Shown: piece after piece, positions 1 to 11,864 of the stretch | How the letters are laid out: each line of letters begins with the position of its first letter | Position numbering within the stretch: position 1 is the stretch's first letter | From: Pleurodeles waltl | Lineage: Eukaryota > Chordata > Amphibia > Caudata > Salamandridae | Assembly: GCF_031143425.1 (NCBI RefSeq) | Contig: NC_090438.1 | Location: 755,869,823-755,933,822, forward strand | Direction of reading: 5' to 3' | DNA length: 64,000 bases | The notes under the pieces: model-generated | Database searches by the model: none | The model's input: the letters and a program-made list of their open reading frames with translations, nothing else | What the model was told of the DNA's origin: nothing | Translations under genes and position numbers: made by a program

Positions 1-1157
1 AACAGCATGATTAGAAAATCGTCTTAAACCAGATACTATTGACTGCATTGGTGTTAATTTCAGACAGGAGTATATTGTAAGAAACATCCTCTCCAGATTT
101 AACTCTAATGTAATGAACTATGACATGACTGAGGAAGTCCCTCTGGGGTTCTTTTACAGGCCTAGGGTTGTTCCTGCCCCACTCACTTCAGCCTGAGCAA
201 TAGGTTAAGAGCACCCTTTTTTCTCAGCTTACCCAATACCATTCAACAATAAATGTGCATCTTGACAAACATAGATTGTGGTTTAGGCCCACCACCAACT
301 AGGGAGGAAGTTGTTCGCACCCCTAGGGCTGGTGAGTGTCTATCTCGCCACCAAAATATTACTGACTGAAAAATTGTCATGAGCGTTTCAGCCACTATTA
401 ATAATACTGATAATCCATCTTGTCAGCAGGCCCCTTTTGGCCCAATATATGATACCAACAGTGCTGATTTTGTCTGGATGGCCATTCATAATGTGATATT
501 TTTTTAACGTTGTATTTTTATTTAATTTTTCATGTTATAAGAAGTACAAGTAATAACGTGTAGCAATACTGTATGGAAGCATACATGCACACATGCACCA
601 TAGTCAGAAACAGAGCATTAACAAGCCATTGAAAGTAACATACTAATCCTATTCCAACAACATGTCATATTGACAGAACACTTCACTGCCCATAAATCAC
701 TGTCTAGGCGTTAACGCTAATTGTCCTCTCACCAGCAATGTCAAGTCGTGTGTAGCGAATACATGATTCAGTGTATTTGTATCAATACCTCCTGAAAAAT
801 AATCTGCCAGGTGGTAGCAGCAACATTTTATCCACACAAGGATCCAAAGCAGGCATGCCTATGTGGTAACTATATTAGGCATCATGGGAGCATTTAGTCC
901 TCGGATTCCGCAAAAGCAGTGAGGACTTCCATCCATAGCTCAGACAGAGGCTTTCTATGGATTTCTCTCAGTTCTTCCATATATAATACGGCCCCCTCCG
1001 CTGTGGCCCAAGTCTTCACCTCCGCTTTCCAACTACTATGAAGCGCCGTGTCTGGGGACTGCAAGTGTCATGCTTTGACACTATGGGCACTAAAGAATGC
1101 CAAGTATGCCACCCACCACCCCTCACTCGGTCCATCTGGCCCATCCAGGCAATTGCC
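1..1157. repeat. Long direct repeat, copy 1 (truncated by window start)
   Basis: This segment matches 4079-5235 base for base at a constant offset of 4078, with no net insertion or deletion and roughly 18-20 substitutions by eye. The match ends abruptly after position 1157, where copy 1 continues into unrelated sequence. The left edge is unknown because the window starts inside the repeat. The first 510 bases carry the tail of a decayed reading frame, and the remainder is non-coding. Confidence 0.95.
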
Positions 1158-2084
1158 TTGATTAAAAATGTCCCAAACTCCAGCCAATCACAGACTCAGA
1201 TCCTCCAATACTTCCCTGTCCGTGGCTATCCACTGTCAGATTTTCTACTCCACTTTAAAATGAGTATCCCTCAGGAGAAATCTGTCTTTCGTATTGATGA
1301 AATTCTTGTCAGTGAAAGGAAGTGAGCTAGGGTTATGCTTGAAGGATTAATTAAATTTAGCCCATGCTGCTAAAATTATGGGAACCATAGAAATGTAGGT
1401 ACAGTTCCCAAATAAACATTCACTGAAAGAGTCAGCCCTTGAATTGGCCCATAAATTGGATATCGTCTACTTGTTGAAGAAACTTATATCAGTGATTCAC
1501 TAAACACTAAGCCACCGGAATGTTTTCCAATACCTTACTTAGTTACCTGAGTGCAAGATGCGCATGATGATTCTCAAATTTAGACGTGGGTGTAATTTAA
1601 TTTTCTCTCGGACAATTGGTATAAAAATGTGCGGAGTAAAAGTGGTTTCTGCCAGTGCTTTTTACAAATGAATTGTTCAATATGCCATGTCATAATTGAT
1701 TGTCAAATTTATAAAATTGCTTGTATTACATTTTTAAAATCTATATTCTTGAAACATCAGTTATGGTCTAGATTTGAAGCAACTGCTTTTTTGCTGAATG
1801 TGCTTTTTTATGTGGCAGTGAGGATAGCCCATTTTTTACGTTATTTTTTTTAAACACAAGTTTTAATGGTCAATAGCTGGCACTTGATGATCTGTATATA
1901 GCAATTTTGGTTCCACCTGATATGAATGATTTTATTTGCTTTTAATGTCTATGAATTGCATCTTATTTGTTTGTACAAGAGTTTTATGGACATTTGTTGC
2001 AATAAACGTACATTTTAGCTCTTTCTCTCTCTCTCTCTCTTTCAGGAGGAAAATCAAAGATTTAGAAGATTTTAAGCTCTGTGG
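1158..2084. other. No gene seen; AT-rich spacer with CT microsatellite
   Basis: No coding family was recognised here. Positions 2021-2044 hold a pure CT/TTC run ending in TTTCAGG. It looks like a splice acceptor, but no exon follows: the 140 bp tandem array begins about 40 bases later. Confidence 0.6.
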
Positions 2085-3025
2085 GCCGTGAGTACAGTGC
2101 CCAGAATCCTCCAGGGGATTAGGAGGATGGAGAGCACCTAAGAGATGCTGGGTGCTTACAAACAGCCTGGGAACCCATGGTGTAGGACACATTCATTGCT
2201 GCCATTAGCCCTGACTACAGCACCTAGAATCCTCAAGGGGGTAAGAAGGAGGGCTAGCAGCGAGGAGACTCTTGAGGATGCTGAAAAGCTGCCCGGTAAC
2301 CCACAAAACATGATGCATTCATCATTACCACCATCCCTGATCTTGAGTGGGCCCTAAATACAGCACCCAGGATCCTCCATGAGCTAAGGAGGAGGAGAAG
2401 CAATGAGGAGATGCTCGAGGGTGCTCAAAAGCATCCCAGAATCTGCAGTGCGGGACGCATTTTTCCCCATCATCAGCCCTGATCTTGTGTAGGCCCTGAC
2501 TACAGCACCCAGAATAATATGGTGACAAAGGAGGAGGGCAAGCAACAAGGAGATGCTCACGGGTGCTCAAAAGCAGCCCAGGAACCTGCGGCGAGAGATG
2601 CATTCATTGGCGACATCATCCCTGATCTTGTGTGCTCCCGAAATACAGAGTACAGAATTCTTCATGGGCTAAGGCGGAGGAGCAACAAAGAGACACTGGA
2701 GGACGTTCAAAAGCAGCCCAGGAACCCAGAGCGTCGGCCGGATTCATCGCCATCATCAGCCCTAATATTTTGTGGGCCCTGACTATAGCTCCCAGAATTA
2801 TCCAGGGGCTAAGTGGGAGCAACCAGGAAATGCTCAAGTGTGCTTAAAAAGAGCAGAGGAACCCACAGCACGGGACAGAATCAATGCTGCCATCAGCCCT
2901 GACCTTGTGAGGGCCCTGACCACAGTGCCCAGAATCTTCCAGGGGCTAAGGAGGAGGGGGAGCAATGAGGAGAAGCTCAAGGGTGCTCAAAGGCAGCCTG
3001 GAGAACCCACAGCATGGGAAGTGTG
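2085..3025. repeat. Tandem array of ~140 bp units, about 7 copies
   Basis: The motif TACAGCACCCAGAATCCTCC recurs in diverged form near 2089, 2211, 2353, 2497, 2637, 2777 and 2917, spaced mostly 140-144 bases. Each unit also repeats a GAGGAGATGCTC-like block and a CAGCCCAGGAACCCA-like block in the same order. Several short open frames cross the array, but they exist only because the unit length and composition avoid stops. No protein family is recognisable. Confidence 0.88.
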
Positions 3026-3179
3026 TAGTACGTGCCCAGGCGAAGCTCGGGTCAATAGTGGGCTAGGAGGCAGACCCTTATGTACCCTTCAGACTACAAA
3101 GGAGGCTGGGCCATTCCTCTTGCAACCGGTCTCCTGGACTTGTGGCTTAATTCCATCCATCTCATAGACCACATGAAGC

Positions 3180-4580
3180 ACTAGCCACCATGGATAAGTG
3201 GTAAGCTTTGCTACCACCTCCTAAGGACCATTCTTTACCAAACTCTATATCCAACTTTTTAACTCCTGCCATGGAGGCTATTGAACATGGAATTGATGTT
3301 GTGGCTCAGCAGCTACACAATGCAAAAAAAGGCAATTAGAGTAAAACAGAGGCCCACCACCAGTACAACTGGAGACAATCTTAACTCTATCAATGCACTG
3401 CCCCCGCATAAGGTGTATGGGGAAAGACTTAATAGCAGTGGGAAAAGAGCTAATCCCTGTGTCACAGATGTGCCTCTACTGTTGGTACAAGAAAATAACG
3501 CGGGCTCTAAGTTTAGCATTAAATGCCTGTGTACACCACCTCCACCGAAGAAATCAGAAAGGCACTAAAGCAGCTGTGCGGGGTGGAGCAAAGATATTAT
3601 TGAGTATTGTACAGACTGGAACCTCCTAACACTGGAGGGGTAAAAACGAATAAGGTACGCTAAGCTGGAGAAATCAGAGGACCGACTATTGTCCTTTAAG
3701 GAAACTATGACTACAAGACTGGGTGCAATTGAAGGCTTAATTCTGGGACAAGTTCTAAGTCCAGGCTGTATGGCCTCCACCACCTGTCAAGGAGGCATCA
3801 ACATCAACACATGAGGACTAGATGTCTCATACAAAAAACCTGTTATTGGGGGCCCTGAGGCTACTGATGCTTCTGTAATGACCTTGCCTCTCTGTAATGC
3901 CTCTCCTGTCCATGGATCTCTTGCTCATTGTAGAGTCGTTGATGCCCATCCACATCCCAACTGAAGCTACGCCCTATGGTATAGTCTTAAGGGGTGTACC
4001 ACCATTTAGAGCGGACAAAGTGGAAAGACAACTGTGGGACAGAACCACACTTCATAATGATATTTTAAAAGCTTGCACAACAGCATGATTAGAAAATCGT
4101 CTTAAACCAGATACTATTGACTGCATTGGTGTTAATTTCAGACAGGAGTATATTGTAAGAAACATCCTCTCCAGATTTAACTCTAATGTCATGAACTATG
4201 ACATGACTGAGGAAGTCCCTCTGGGGTTCTTTTACAGGCCTAGGGTTGTTCCTGCCCCACTCACTTCAGCCTGAGCAATAGGTTAAGAGTACCCTTTTTT
4301 CTCAGCTTACCCAATACCCTTCAACAATAAATGTGCATCTTGACAAACATAGATTGTGGTTTAGGCCCACCACCAACTAGGGAGGAAGTTGTTCGCACCC
4401 CTAGGGCTGGTGAGTGTCTATCTCGCCACCAAAATATTACTGACTGAAAAATTGTCATCAGCGTTTCAGCCACTACTAATAATACTGATAACCCATCTTG
4501 TCAGCAGGCCCCTTTTGGCCCAATATATGATACCAACAGTGCTGATTTTGTCTGGATGGCCAGTCATAATGTGACATTTT
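3180..4580 (+). pseudogene. Decayed ORF of an unidentified element (ORF1-like, part coiled coil)
   Basis: Translating the plus strand with frame changes gives protein-like stretches. Around 3660-3780 is a short helical, heptad-like segment rich in Lys, Glu and Leu. Around 3990-4250 is a segment with Arg/Lys/Trp/Asp-rich composition. A tail ending in a stop just after the WMAIHN-type motif lies at about 4560, repeated at about 500 in copy 1. Order and composition resemble the ORF1 or gag protein of a retroelement, but I cannot name the family. Stops and frameshifts are frequent. Its 3' half is what is duplicated at 1-510. Confidence 0.4.
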
Positions 4581-5235
4581 TTTAACGATGTATTTTTATT
4601 TAATTTTTCATGTTATAAGAAGTTCAAGTAATAACGTGTAGCAATACTGTATGGAAGCATACATGCACACATGCACCATAGTCAGAAACAGAGCATTAAC
4701 AAGCCATTGAAAGTAACATACTAATCCTATTCCAACAACATGTCATATTGACAGAACACTTCACTGCCCATAAATCACTGTGTAGGCGTTAACGCTAATT
4801 GTCCTCTCACCAGCAATGTCAAGTCGTGTGTAGCGAATACATGATTCAGTGTATATGTATCAATACCTCCTGAAAAATAATCTGCCAGGTGGTGGCAGCA
4901 ACATTTTATCCACACAAGGATCCAAAGCAGGCATGCCTATGTGGTAACTATATTAGGCATCATGGGAGCATTTAGTCCTCGGATTCCGCAAAAGCAGTGA
5001 GGACTTCCATCCATAGCTCAGACAGAGGCTTTCTACGGATTTCTCTCAGTTCTTCCATATATAATACGGCCCCCTCCGCTGTGGCCCAAGTTTTCACCTC
5101 CGCTTTCCAACTACTATGAAGCGCCGTGTCTGGGGACTGCCAGTGTCATGTTTTGTCACTATGGGCACTAAAGAATGCCAAGTATGCCACCCACCACCCC
5201 TCACTCGGTCCATCTGGCCCATCCAGGCAATTGCC
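4079..5235. repeat. Long direct repeat, copy 2
   Basis: Second copy of the segment at 1-1157, about 98% identical by eye. Beyond 5235 it runs into the interspersed repeat at 5236-7806, whereas copy 1 runs into different sequence. The right edge is therefore a real breakpoint or an element end. Sequence left of 4079 continues the same decayed frame, so the true left edge of the duplication cannot be seen. Confidence 0.95.
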
Positions 5236-7806
5236 ACTCATCTCTTGGCCAACAATAACATGAAGAGCAGGAATTTAAAGGCCAATGTAAGGAAATGCCT
5301 CCTTGCATGGTTACCCCCTGACTTTTGCCTTTGCTGATGCTAAGTTATGACTTGAAAGTGTGCTGGGACCCTGCTAACCAGGCCCCAGCACCAGTGTTCT
5401 TTCCTTAAACTGTACCTTTGTCTCCACAATTGGCACAACCCTGGTACTCAGGTAAGTCCCTTGTAAGTGCTACCCCTAGTACCAAGAGCCCTGATGCCAT
5501 GGAAGGTCTCTAAGGGCTGCAGCATGGTTCATGCCACCCTGGGGACCCCTCACTCAGCACGTGCACACTGCTTCACAGCTTGTGTGTGCTGGTGGGGAGA
5601 AAATGACTAAGTCGACATGGCACTCCCCTCAGAGTGCCATGCCAACCTCACACTGCCTGTGGCATAGGTAAGTCACCCCTCTAGCAGGCCTTACAGCCCC
5701 TAAGGCAGGGTGCACTATACCACAGGTGAGGGCATAGGTGCATGAGCACTATGCCCCTACAGTGTCTAAGCAAAACCTTAGACATTGTAAGTGCAGGGTA
5801 GCCATAAGAGTATATGGTCCGGGAGTTTGTCAAACACGAACTCCACAGTACCATAATGGCTACAGTGAAAACTGGGAAGTTTGGTATCAAACTTCTCAGC
5901 ACAATAAATGCACACTGATGCCAGTGTGCAATTTATTGTAAGATTCACCCAGAGGGCATCTTGGAGATGCCCCCTGAAAACATACTCGACTTTCAGTGTA
6001 GGCTGACTAGTTTCTGCCAACCTGCCACACACCAGACATGTTGCTGGCCACATGGGGAGAGTGCCTTTTTTTTACAGCGCCACAGGGCATCCCTAGGCTG
6101 GAGGACATAATTAGAAAAACAGGGAGGAGTCACCCACCAGTCAGGACAGCCCCTAAGGTGTCCTGAGCGGAGGTGAACCTTAGTTTTAGAAATCCTCCAT
6201 CTTGTGGATGGAGGATTCCCCCAATAGGATTAGGGATGTGCCCCCCTCCCCACAGGGAGGAGGCACAAAGAGGGTGTAGTCACCCTCAAGGACAGTAGCC
6301 ATTGGCTACTGCCTTCCCAGACCTAAACACACCCCTACATTCAGTATTTAGGAGCTACCCAGAACCTAGGAAACTAGATTCCTGCAACCTTATCCAGAAG
6401 AAGGACTGCTGACCTGAAGCCCTGCAGTGAAGACGGAGATGACAACTGCTTTGGCCCCAGCCCTACCGGCCTGTCTCCCAACTTCAAAGAAAACTGCAAC
6501 AGCGACGCATCCAACAGGGACCAGCGACCTCTGAAGCCTCAGAGGACTGACCTGCAACCAAGGACCAAGAAACTCCTGTGAACAGTGGCTCTATTCAACA
6601 ATCTGCAACTTTCTTGCATCAAAGAAACAACTTTAAAGACTTCACGTTTCCTGCCGGAAGCGTGAGACTTTCCAGTCTGCACCTGACGCCCCCGGCTCAT
6701 CCTGAGGAAAACCGACACTTCAGGGAGGTCTCCCCGGCGACTGTGAGCCCGTGCGTAGCCAGAGATGACCCCCCCTGACCCCCCACAGCGACGCCTGCAG
6801 AGGAAATCCAGAGGCTCCCCCTGACCGCGACTGCCTGTAACAAGGGACCCGATGCCTGGAACCAACACTGCACCCGCAGCCCCCAGGACCTGAAGGAACA
6901 AAACTACAGTGCATTGGCGACCCCCAGATGACCCTCTGCCTAGCCCAGCTGGTGGCTACCCCGAGGAGCCCCCCCTGTGCCTGCCTGCATCATTGACGAG
7001 CCCCCCAGGTCTCCCCATTACTTCCTATCTAAAACCTGATGCCTGTTTGCACTCTGCACCCGGCCGCCCCTGTGCCGCTGAGGGTGTACTTTCTGTGCCT
7101 GGTTGTGTCCCCCCTCCCCCCGGTGCCCTACAAAACCCCCCTGGTCTGCCCCCGAGGAGGCGGGTACTTACCTGCTGGCAGACTGGAACCGGGGCACCCC
7201 TGTTTTGAAGCCTATGTGTTTTGGGCACCTCTTTGACCTCTGCACCTGACCGGCCCTGAGCTGCTGGTGTGGTAACTTTGGGGTTGGCTTGAACCACCAA
7301 CAGTGGGCTACCTTGGACCCAACTTTGAGACGTATAAGTATTTTACTTACCTGCAAAACTAACTTTTACTTACCTTCCCCAGGAACTGTTGATTTTTACA
7401 GTGTCCACTTTTAATAGCTTGTTGCCATTTTTACAAAGACTGTATATGATATTGTGATTATTCAAAGTTCCTAGAGTACCTAAGTGAAATACCTTTCATT
7501 TGAAGTATTACTTGTAAATCTTGAACCTGTGGTTCTTAAAAGAAACTAAGAAAATATATTTTTCTACATAAAAACCTATTGGCCTGGAGTAAGTCTTTGA
7601 GTGTGTGTTCCTCATTTATTGCGTGTGTGTGTACAACAAATGCTTAACACTACCCTCTGATAAGCCTACTGCTTGACCACACTACCACAAAATAGAGCAT
7701 TAGAATTATCTCTTTTTGCCACTATCTTACCTCTAAGGGGAACCCTTGGACTCTGTGCACACTATTTCTTACTTTGAAATAGTATATACACAGAGCCAAC
7801 TTTCTA
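5236..7806. mobile_element. Interspersed repeat, ~2.6 kb, probable LTR-type or non-autonomous element
   Basis: The block starts where the 1.16 kb direct repeat stops and ends at TCTACA (7806), exactly where L1-like coding sequence resumes on the minus strand. Its last 200 bases are AT-rich and end AGCCAACTTTCTACA, so the reverse complement begins TGTAGAAAG. This fits an LTR-like TG...CA terminus. From memory this type of sequence is abundant in newt DNA, but I cannot verify that here. No protein was recognised inside. The open frames at 6539-7356 lie in GC-rich sequence without any family motif. Confidence 0.55.
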
Positions 7807-9130
7807 CAGCCAAGTTTTGGCATTTAGGTCTAAGTATGTCTCCCAACAGACAGACGGCAGGTTCCATATCCACAAGGATCCGCACCACAGACCTCACATG
7901 AGTCAACACTTTACCCCAATATTCACACACCTCAGGGCACTCCCATGCTAGGTGCAAAATAAAGGCCATCCGAGGGTGCACCTGTGGCAGGAGGCAGACT
8001 GTAGGTCTATTCTAGGTAATATCACTGGTGTGAAATATGTGCGATTAAGGAAGTGAAGGTGTAGAAGCTTGAAACGTGCCTTACTCGACAGTCTTCCTGA
8101 AGGCACACATCCTTTTTCAGTGGGCATCCTCAATTGGAGCCTCCAGTTCTCCTTCCCAAGCTCCCGTGCCGTGAATGAATCCTGCCTACAATCTGTTACC
8201 ATGGCCTTATACAAATGTGAGACCAAGTGGCGGCTCCCACACAGCTCCAAGAGGCATGTAAAAGTAAGTGAAGTAGCAGGGCCAATGGAAACATAGGATA
8301 TATGTCCCACACAATAGCAATGCTAGAAGGCTGCAAACCTTGTCCTGGCCTAATATGAAAGCTTTCCTCTGCAGCATCAAAAGCTATAAATTCCTTGTTA
8401 AGAAACAAATCCCCCAGTACCTCGCAACCTCTCATTCTTCAGATGGACAGATCCACAGAGTCCCTAACTGTTCTGAAGACCGGTAGATCCCAAAAAACAT
8501 ATTCCCTGCCCAAAACCACTTTAACTGTTTGTTCCCACAGTGAGGCAGTGTGCTTGAGAAGGTATGGCACATATACCACATCCCAGCCCCGCCATCAGGA
8601 GCTGAGGTAGGGAAGAGCGCTCTCCTGTGTCCCCCAAAAGTGACTTCTCCCAGGTGCTATCCTCTGCTAACCAATGCACTGCATGTTGTATTTGGGAGGC
8701 CAAATAATATTGCTCTAGATTAGGCACAGTCAGGCCTCCTTCCAATGGTTGGGGCATGTGGGTCCTAGCTACCATCCTTTATCCCCCAGCCAAGATCAGC
8801 GATGTCAGTGGGGAATGTCATCTACAGAAAACAGCCCAGAGCAGGGTGTCAAATTAATGCTGAGTATTGTAGAGGGAATGAGGCAAAAAACACCATCTTT
8901 GCGAAGGCAAGGTGGCCCCTAATAGTGAGCGGCAGGGAATTTCAAAATTGCACTGGCGAGCAAAGGCCCTCGGTGGCCTTATATTGTGTTGCATATGTCT
9001 CTGTGGTGTATGCACAATGATTGTAGCTCTTCAGGATGCAGGAAACTCCCTAAGTTCCCAGGTGGCCTTGTATGCCGTGGTTAGCACACAGCCAAGTTGT
9101 TACAATAGGTGTCTGATGGAATAGGTGCTT
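7807..9130 (-). pseudogene. L1-like LINE ORF2, C-terminal part, decayed
   Basis: Read on the minus strand, 8980-8800 resembles the L1 post-RT segment with an LALAKMV-like pattern. Positions 8775-8521 contain GGLTVPNLEQYYLASQI, matching the L1 motif around GGL-PN-YY-A. Positions 8130-8020 contain KLLHLHFLNRTYFTP followed by cysteines, and 7960-7900 contains HLAWECPEVCEYW, resembling the terminal cysteine/histidine segment of L1 ORF2. These motifs occur in the order expected for an ORF2 3' third. Stops and frameshifts separate them. The 3' end is cut at 7807 by the adjacent repeat, so the polyA tail is missing or elsewhere. No RT catalytic motif remains. Confidence 0.75.
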
Positions 9131-9219
9131 GAAGGCTTTCATTGCCTTCTGGCTTAGAAAGGCAGGTTGGACTTCACTTTCAGTAAATACTGGACCTGCA
9201 ATGCCAGGTTTTTACAAGG

Positions 9220-10640
9220 CTAATGTAAGTAAGTGAACTTTATTTCTTCTACATGGACTAATGCCTTCCATTCCTTCTTTGATACTCTCATACAATGGAT
9301 TATACATGGCCGTGAAATGCTGTAGTCTAGCGCACACCGCAATACCTGTTTCAAGGGTTTTGGACTCGCCTTCACAGCCCCACCTGAATAAATTCCAGAA
9401 GCATCTCGTGCTCTTGTCTTGGATTGCCAGCTTGAGTTCTGTCCAAGCTGTGACATGCAGTTATCGTTTTTGTATCTAATTAGCTACTTATATAGTTTCT
9501 TCAATGCCATACGGCGTTCCTTATCCATTACAAAATTCTTTCTTTGGTGCAGGCATTGGAGAACGAGATCTTTAATTTGAAACGTTAATTTTTGAAACAC
9601 TGAATATAGATGTTGTCCATATTGCATATTTACTGTCCTGATCCAGTTTCGGAGTTATTTTGCGTAGATTTTCCAGCTTGGATGTGACAATGGCCCAACT
9701 AACTTCCTCAGCTTTAGCAATTAATTGCATTCTCATTTTATTCACTCATGTACTCCATGATTAAATAACTGCAGGGTGACAACTAGCCTGCTACCGAATG
9801 TTTTATCTGTTCAGCTTCACAATGATTTTGGCAGTCTCAAAAGTATGAAAAGGTTTGGTCTTATTCTTGCTCCAACCGGATTTTCAAGTTTGCTATTAAA
9901 GAGTTGTGGTGACACTCTCTATCTATCTTACAGTGCTCTTATCAGCAATAACATGCCAAAACTCCATGTCCCTAAACATGAAATCAATCAGATGGTACGT
10001 TTGCCAGCTCTGAACGTGCATTGTGTTGGACAATTAAAAGCAGTTCAACTATTATTAGTCCGCAGTTCAATTCTGAACAATGGTTTGCTTAGAGAGTTGC
10101 CATGTTTGGTGGTTCTTAATTTAGGAGCTCAAGTTGGGGAACACCCTGCAATATCTTGCCTGCACATCTCTAGGGTCACCATCATCATATTAGGCTCAGT
10201 ATTGAAGTCCTCCTATTTTTACCGTGCACATTCTCCAGACCAAGGGGTTTGTTTCCGGCATTAAAAATACATTCCTCAAGTTCTTTAATATGCCCTAAAT
10301 CATTTTTCAGAATGCTTAGTGGACGATAGATGTTAAAAATATAAATAATCCACTTATCCTTGGTGATTCTTATGTGCTGCATATTGTCATTTGATTTTGT
10401 AATTTGACAGTTTAGTTGCAAAAATGTTAGTTGAAATCCAAATTGCCAGTCCACACTTTGGCTTGTCTTTCCCTTCTGTTGATTTAATAAATGATACCCA
10501 ATCATTATCTTCCAGTTTTGGCCCCAGCTATGCTCCACCTTAGTATCCATATAAACGCATTCTCCTTCCAAGCAGAATTTATTTAGGAGTTAATTCCTTT
10601 GCTCAAGACTGCTGTGGCTCAAGTTGACAATTCTGAAAGG
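9220..10640 (-). pseudogene. CR1/L2-like LINE ORF2: endonuclease and linker remnants
   Basis: The minus-strand frame 10571-10185 (128 codons) carries an IYIFNIYRP segment. This corresponds to the conserved (V/I)YRP-type strand of apurinic endonuclease domains in CR1/L2-clade LINEs. Upstream, near 10520-10440, is a CGLAIWISTN-like strand that precedes it in the family. Downstream, around 9450-9260, are segments resembling the linker before the RT, including a FWNL-like box and an HFTAMYN-like box. The remainder is broken by stops. No RT domain follows, because the L1-like fragment begins below 9130. Confidence 0.6.
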
Positions 10641-11039
10641 TTGCTGATGTCCATGAGCAATTAGGAACACTGCTCATGGTTGATGGAATGTAGTGCTGTA
10701 TAAACTCATGTCTGATGGATTAATTATGCACAATACTTATATGTCATCTAACTCCACTGAAAAAGCAGCTGTCCTAAAGTTGACTGGTTCTATCAGGATG
10801 TATACTAGGCTCCCCGGTATCATGTTGTCTCTAATTAAAATATCTTGACATCCTCTTGAGTGATAAGTAGGTGTGAATAAAATTATTTTTTTGTAAGTAT
10901 TAGAAGTAGCCTTCAAGGGATGATTTCTATCATCCGTGGGTCTGTCGTACCAGTATGGATTCATGGGGCCACTGCTGGGAATCCTACAAGGCAGTTGTGC
11001 ATCTTTGACCAGTCCTTTCACATGTGCTGGCCTAGGTGC

Positions 11040-11860
11040 TGCTCTTGACCATCAGTTGCTGGCTATTAGCTTTGCTGCGAAGGAAGCTGATATCAAAGTA
11101 CCTGTTTTTGCCATGCCGTATTTTTCTGCTTCTGTGCAGGTACAACCATCTGGCCTGTTGTTATTGGTACTGATGCTATGGCTGAGCTTCTCAACTATGG
11201 CCATTTCTTGTCCCTGGAGCGGTTGTAGGTGATCACTCAATGCAACGTTGCTCACTGTTTCTCCTAGGTGAACATTCAAGGCAGTGTGATTGCTTCTTAT
11301 TTCAAGCTTAGGACATTTTGCAAAGTTAGCAGGTCCACAGTGCATATTATTTTGGGGTCTTATCAGGCAGCATTTGAGGTGTCCACAATGCGGATAGCTA
11401 CTGCTTCTGAAGTAGAGCAAGATTTTATCTGCCCAAGTGAAAGTATTTGATGCTGCTCTTCAATGTCATTAGCCTGGTGATCATTAGGGATGGGCAGAGC
11501 CTTGGAGCTTATCAAAGGCAGTGGTGTTGGCATCAAAGGTGACGCTAACAGGCCTCTTGGTCTTGCAGGAATTCTTTGAGAATGGATATGAGCCTTGCAT
11601 GACACATCACATTTTGGTGGGGATCGAAAAGGTCTGATGATATTAAATTCTCTGCAGCCAATCCATCTTGGTATACACAGTGTGCTTTCTCTTATGGTCC
11701 ATGAGTTTGATAGCCTGAAGATAGTTGCACAGAAGGTGGTGATACCTTGAAGGTGGTATTTTTTGATCCTCCTGGGTACTGTCCCGTGACACAGCATAGA
11801 AAACTAGCAGACTTAATCCCCAGTCTTTGTCACAACAGGCAAAACCTGTGCAGCGCTTCC
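11040..11860 (-). pseudogene. Possible ORF1 remnant of the LINE at 9220-10640
   Basis: Two overlapping minus frames (11797-11363 and 11420-11052) lie directly upstream of the endonuclease remnant in the same orientation. The second contains a cysteine/histidine cluster, C-P-H-C-G-H followed by further Cys/His residues, which could be a decayed ORF1 zinc knuckle. Position and orientation are the main argument. No family match is certain. Confidence 0.3.
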
Positions 11861-11864
11861 CCAC

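Noticed and set aside
2021..2060. Polypyrimidine tract plus CAG as a host splice acceptor
   Set aside because: It is a CT microsatellite running into a tandem array. No conserved exon or donor follows.
6539..7356. Cluster of overlapping 90-120 codon frames on both strands
   Set aside because: High GC keeps stops rare in all frames. The block is an interspersed repeat with no recognised protein motif.
9776..10264. 162-codon plus-strand frame
   Set aside because: No domain. It overlaps the minus-strand LINE remnant with IYRP and linker motifs, so it is probably a chance antisense frame.
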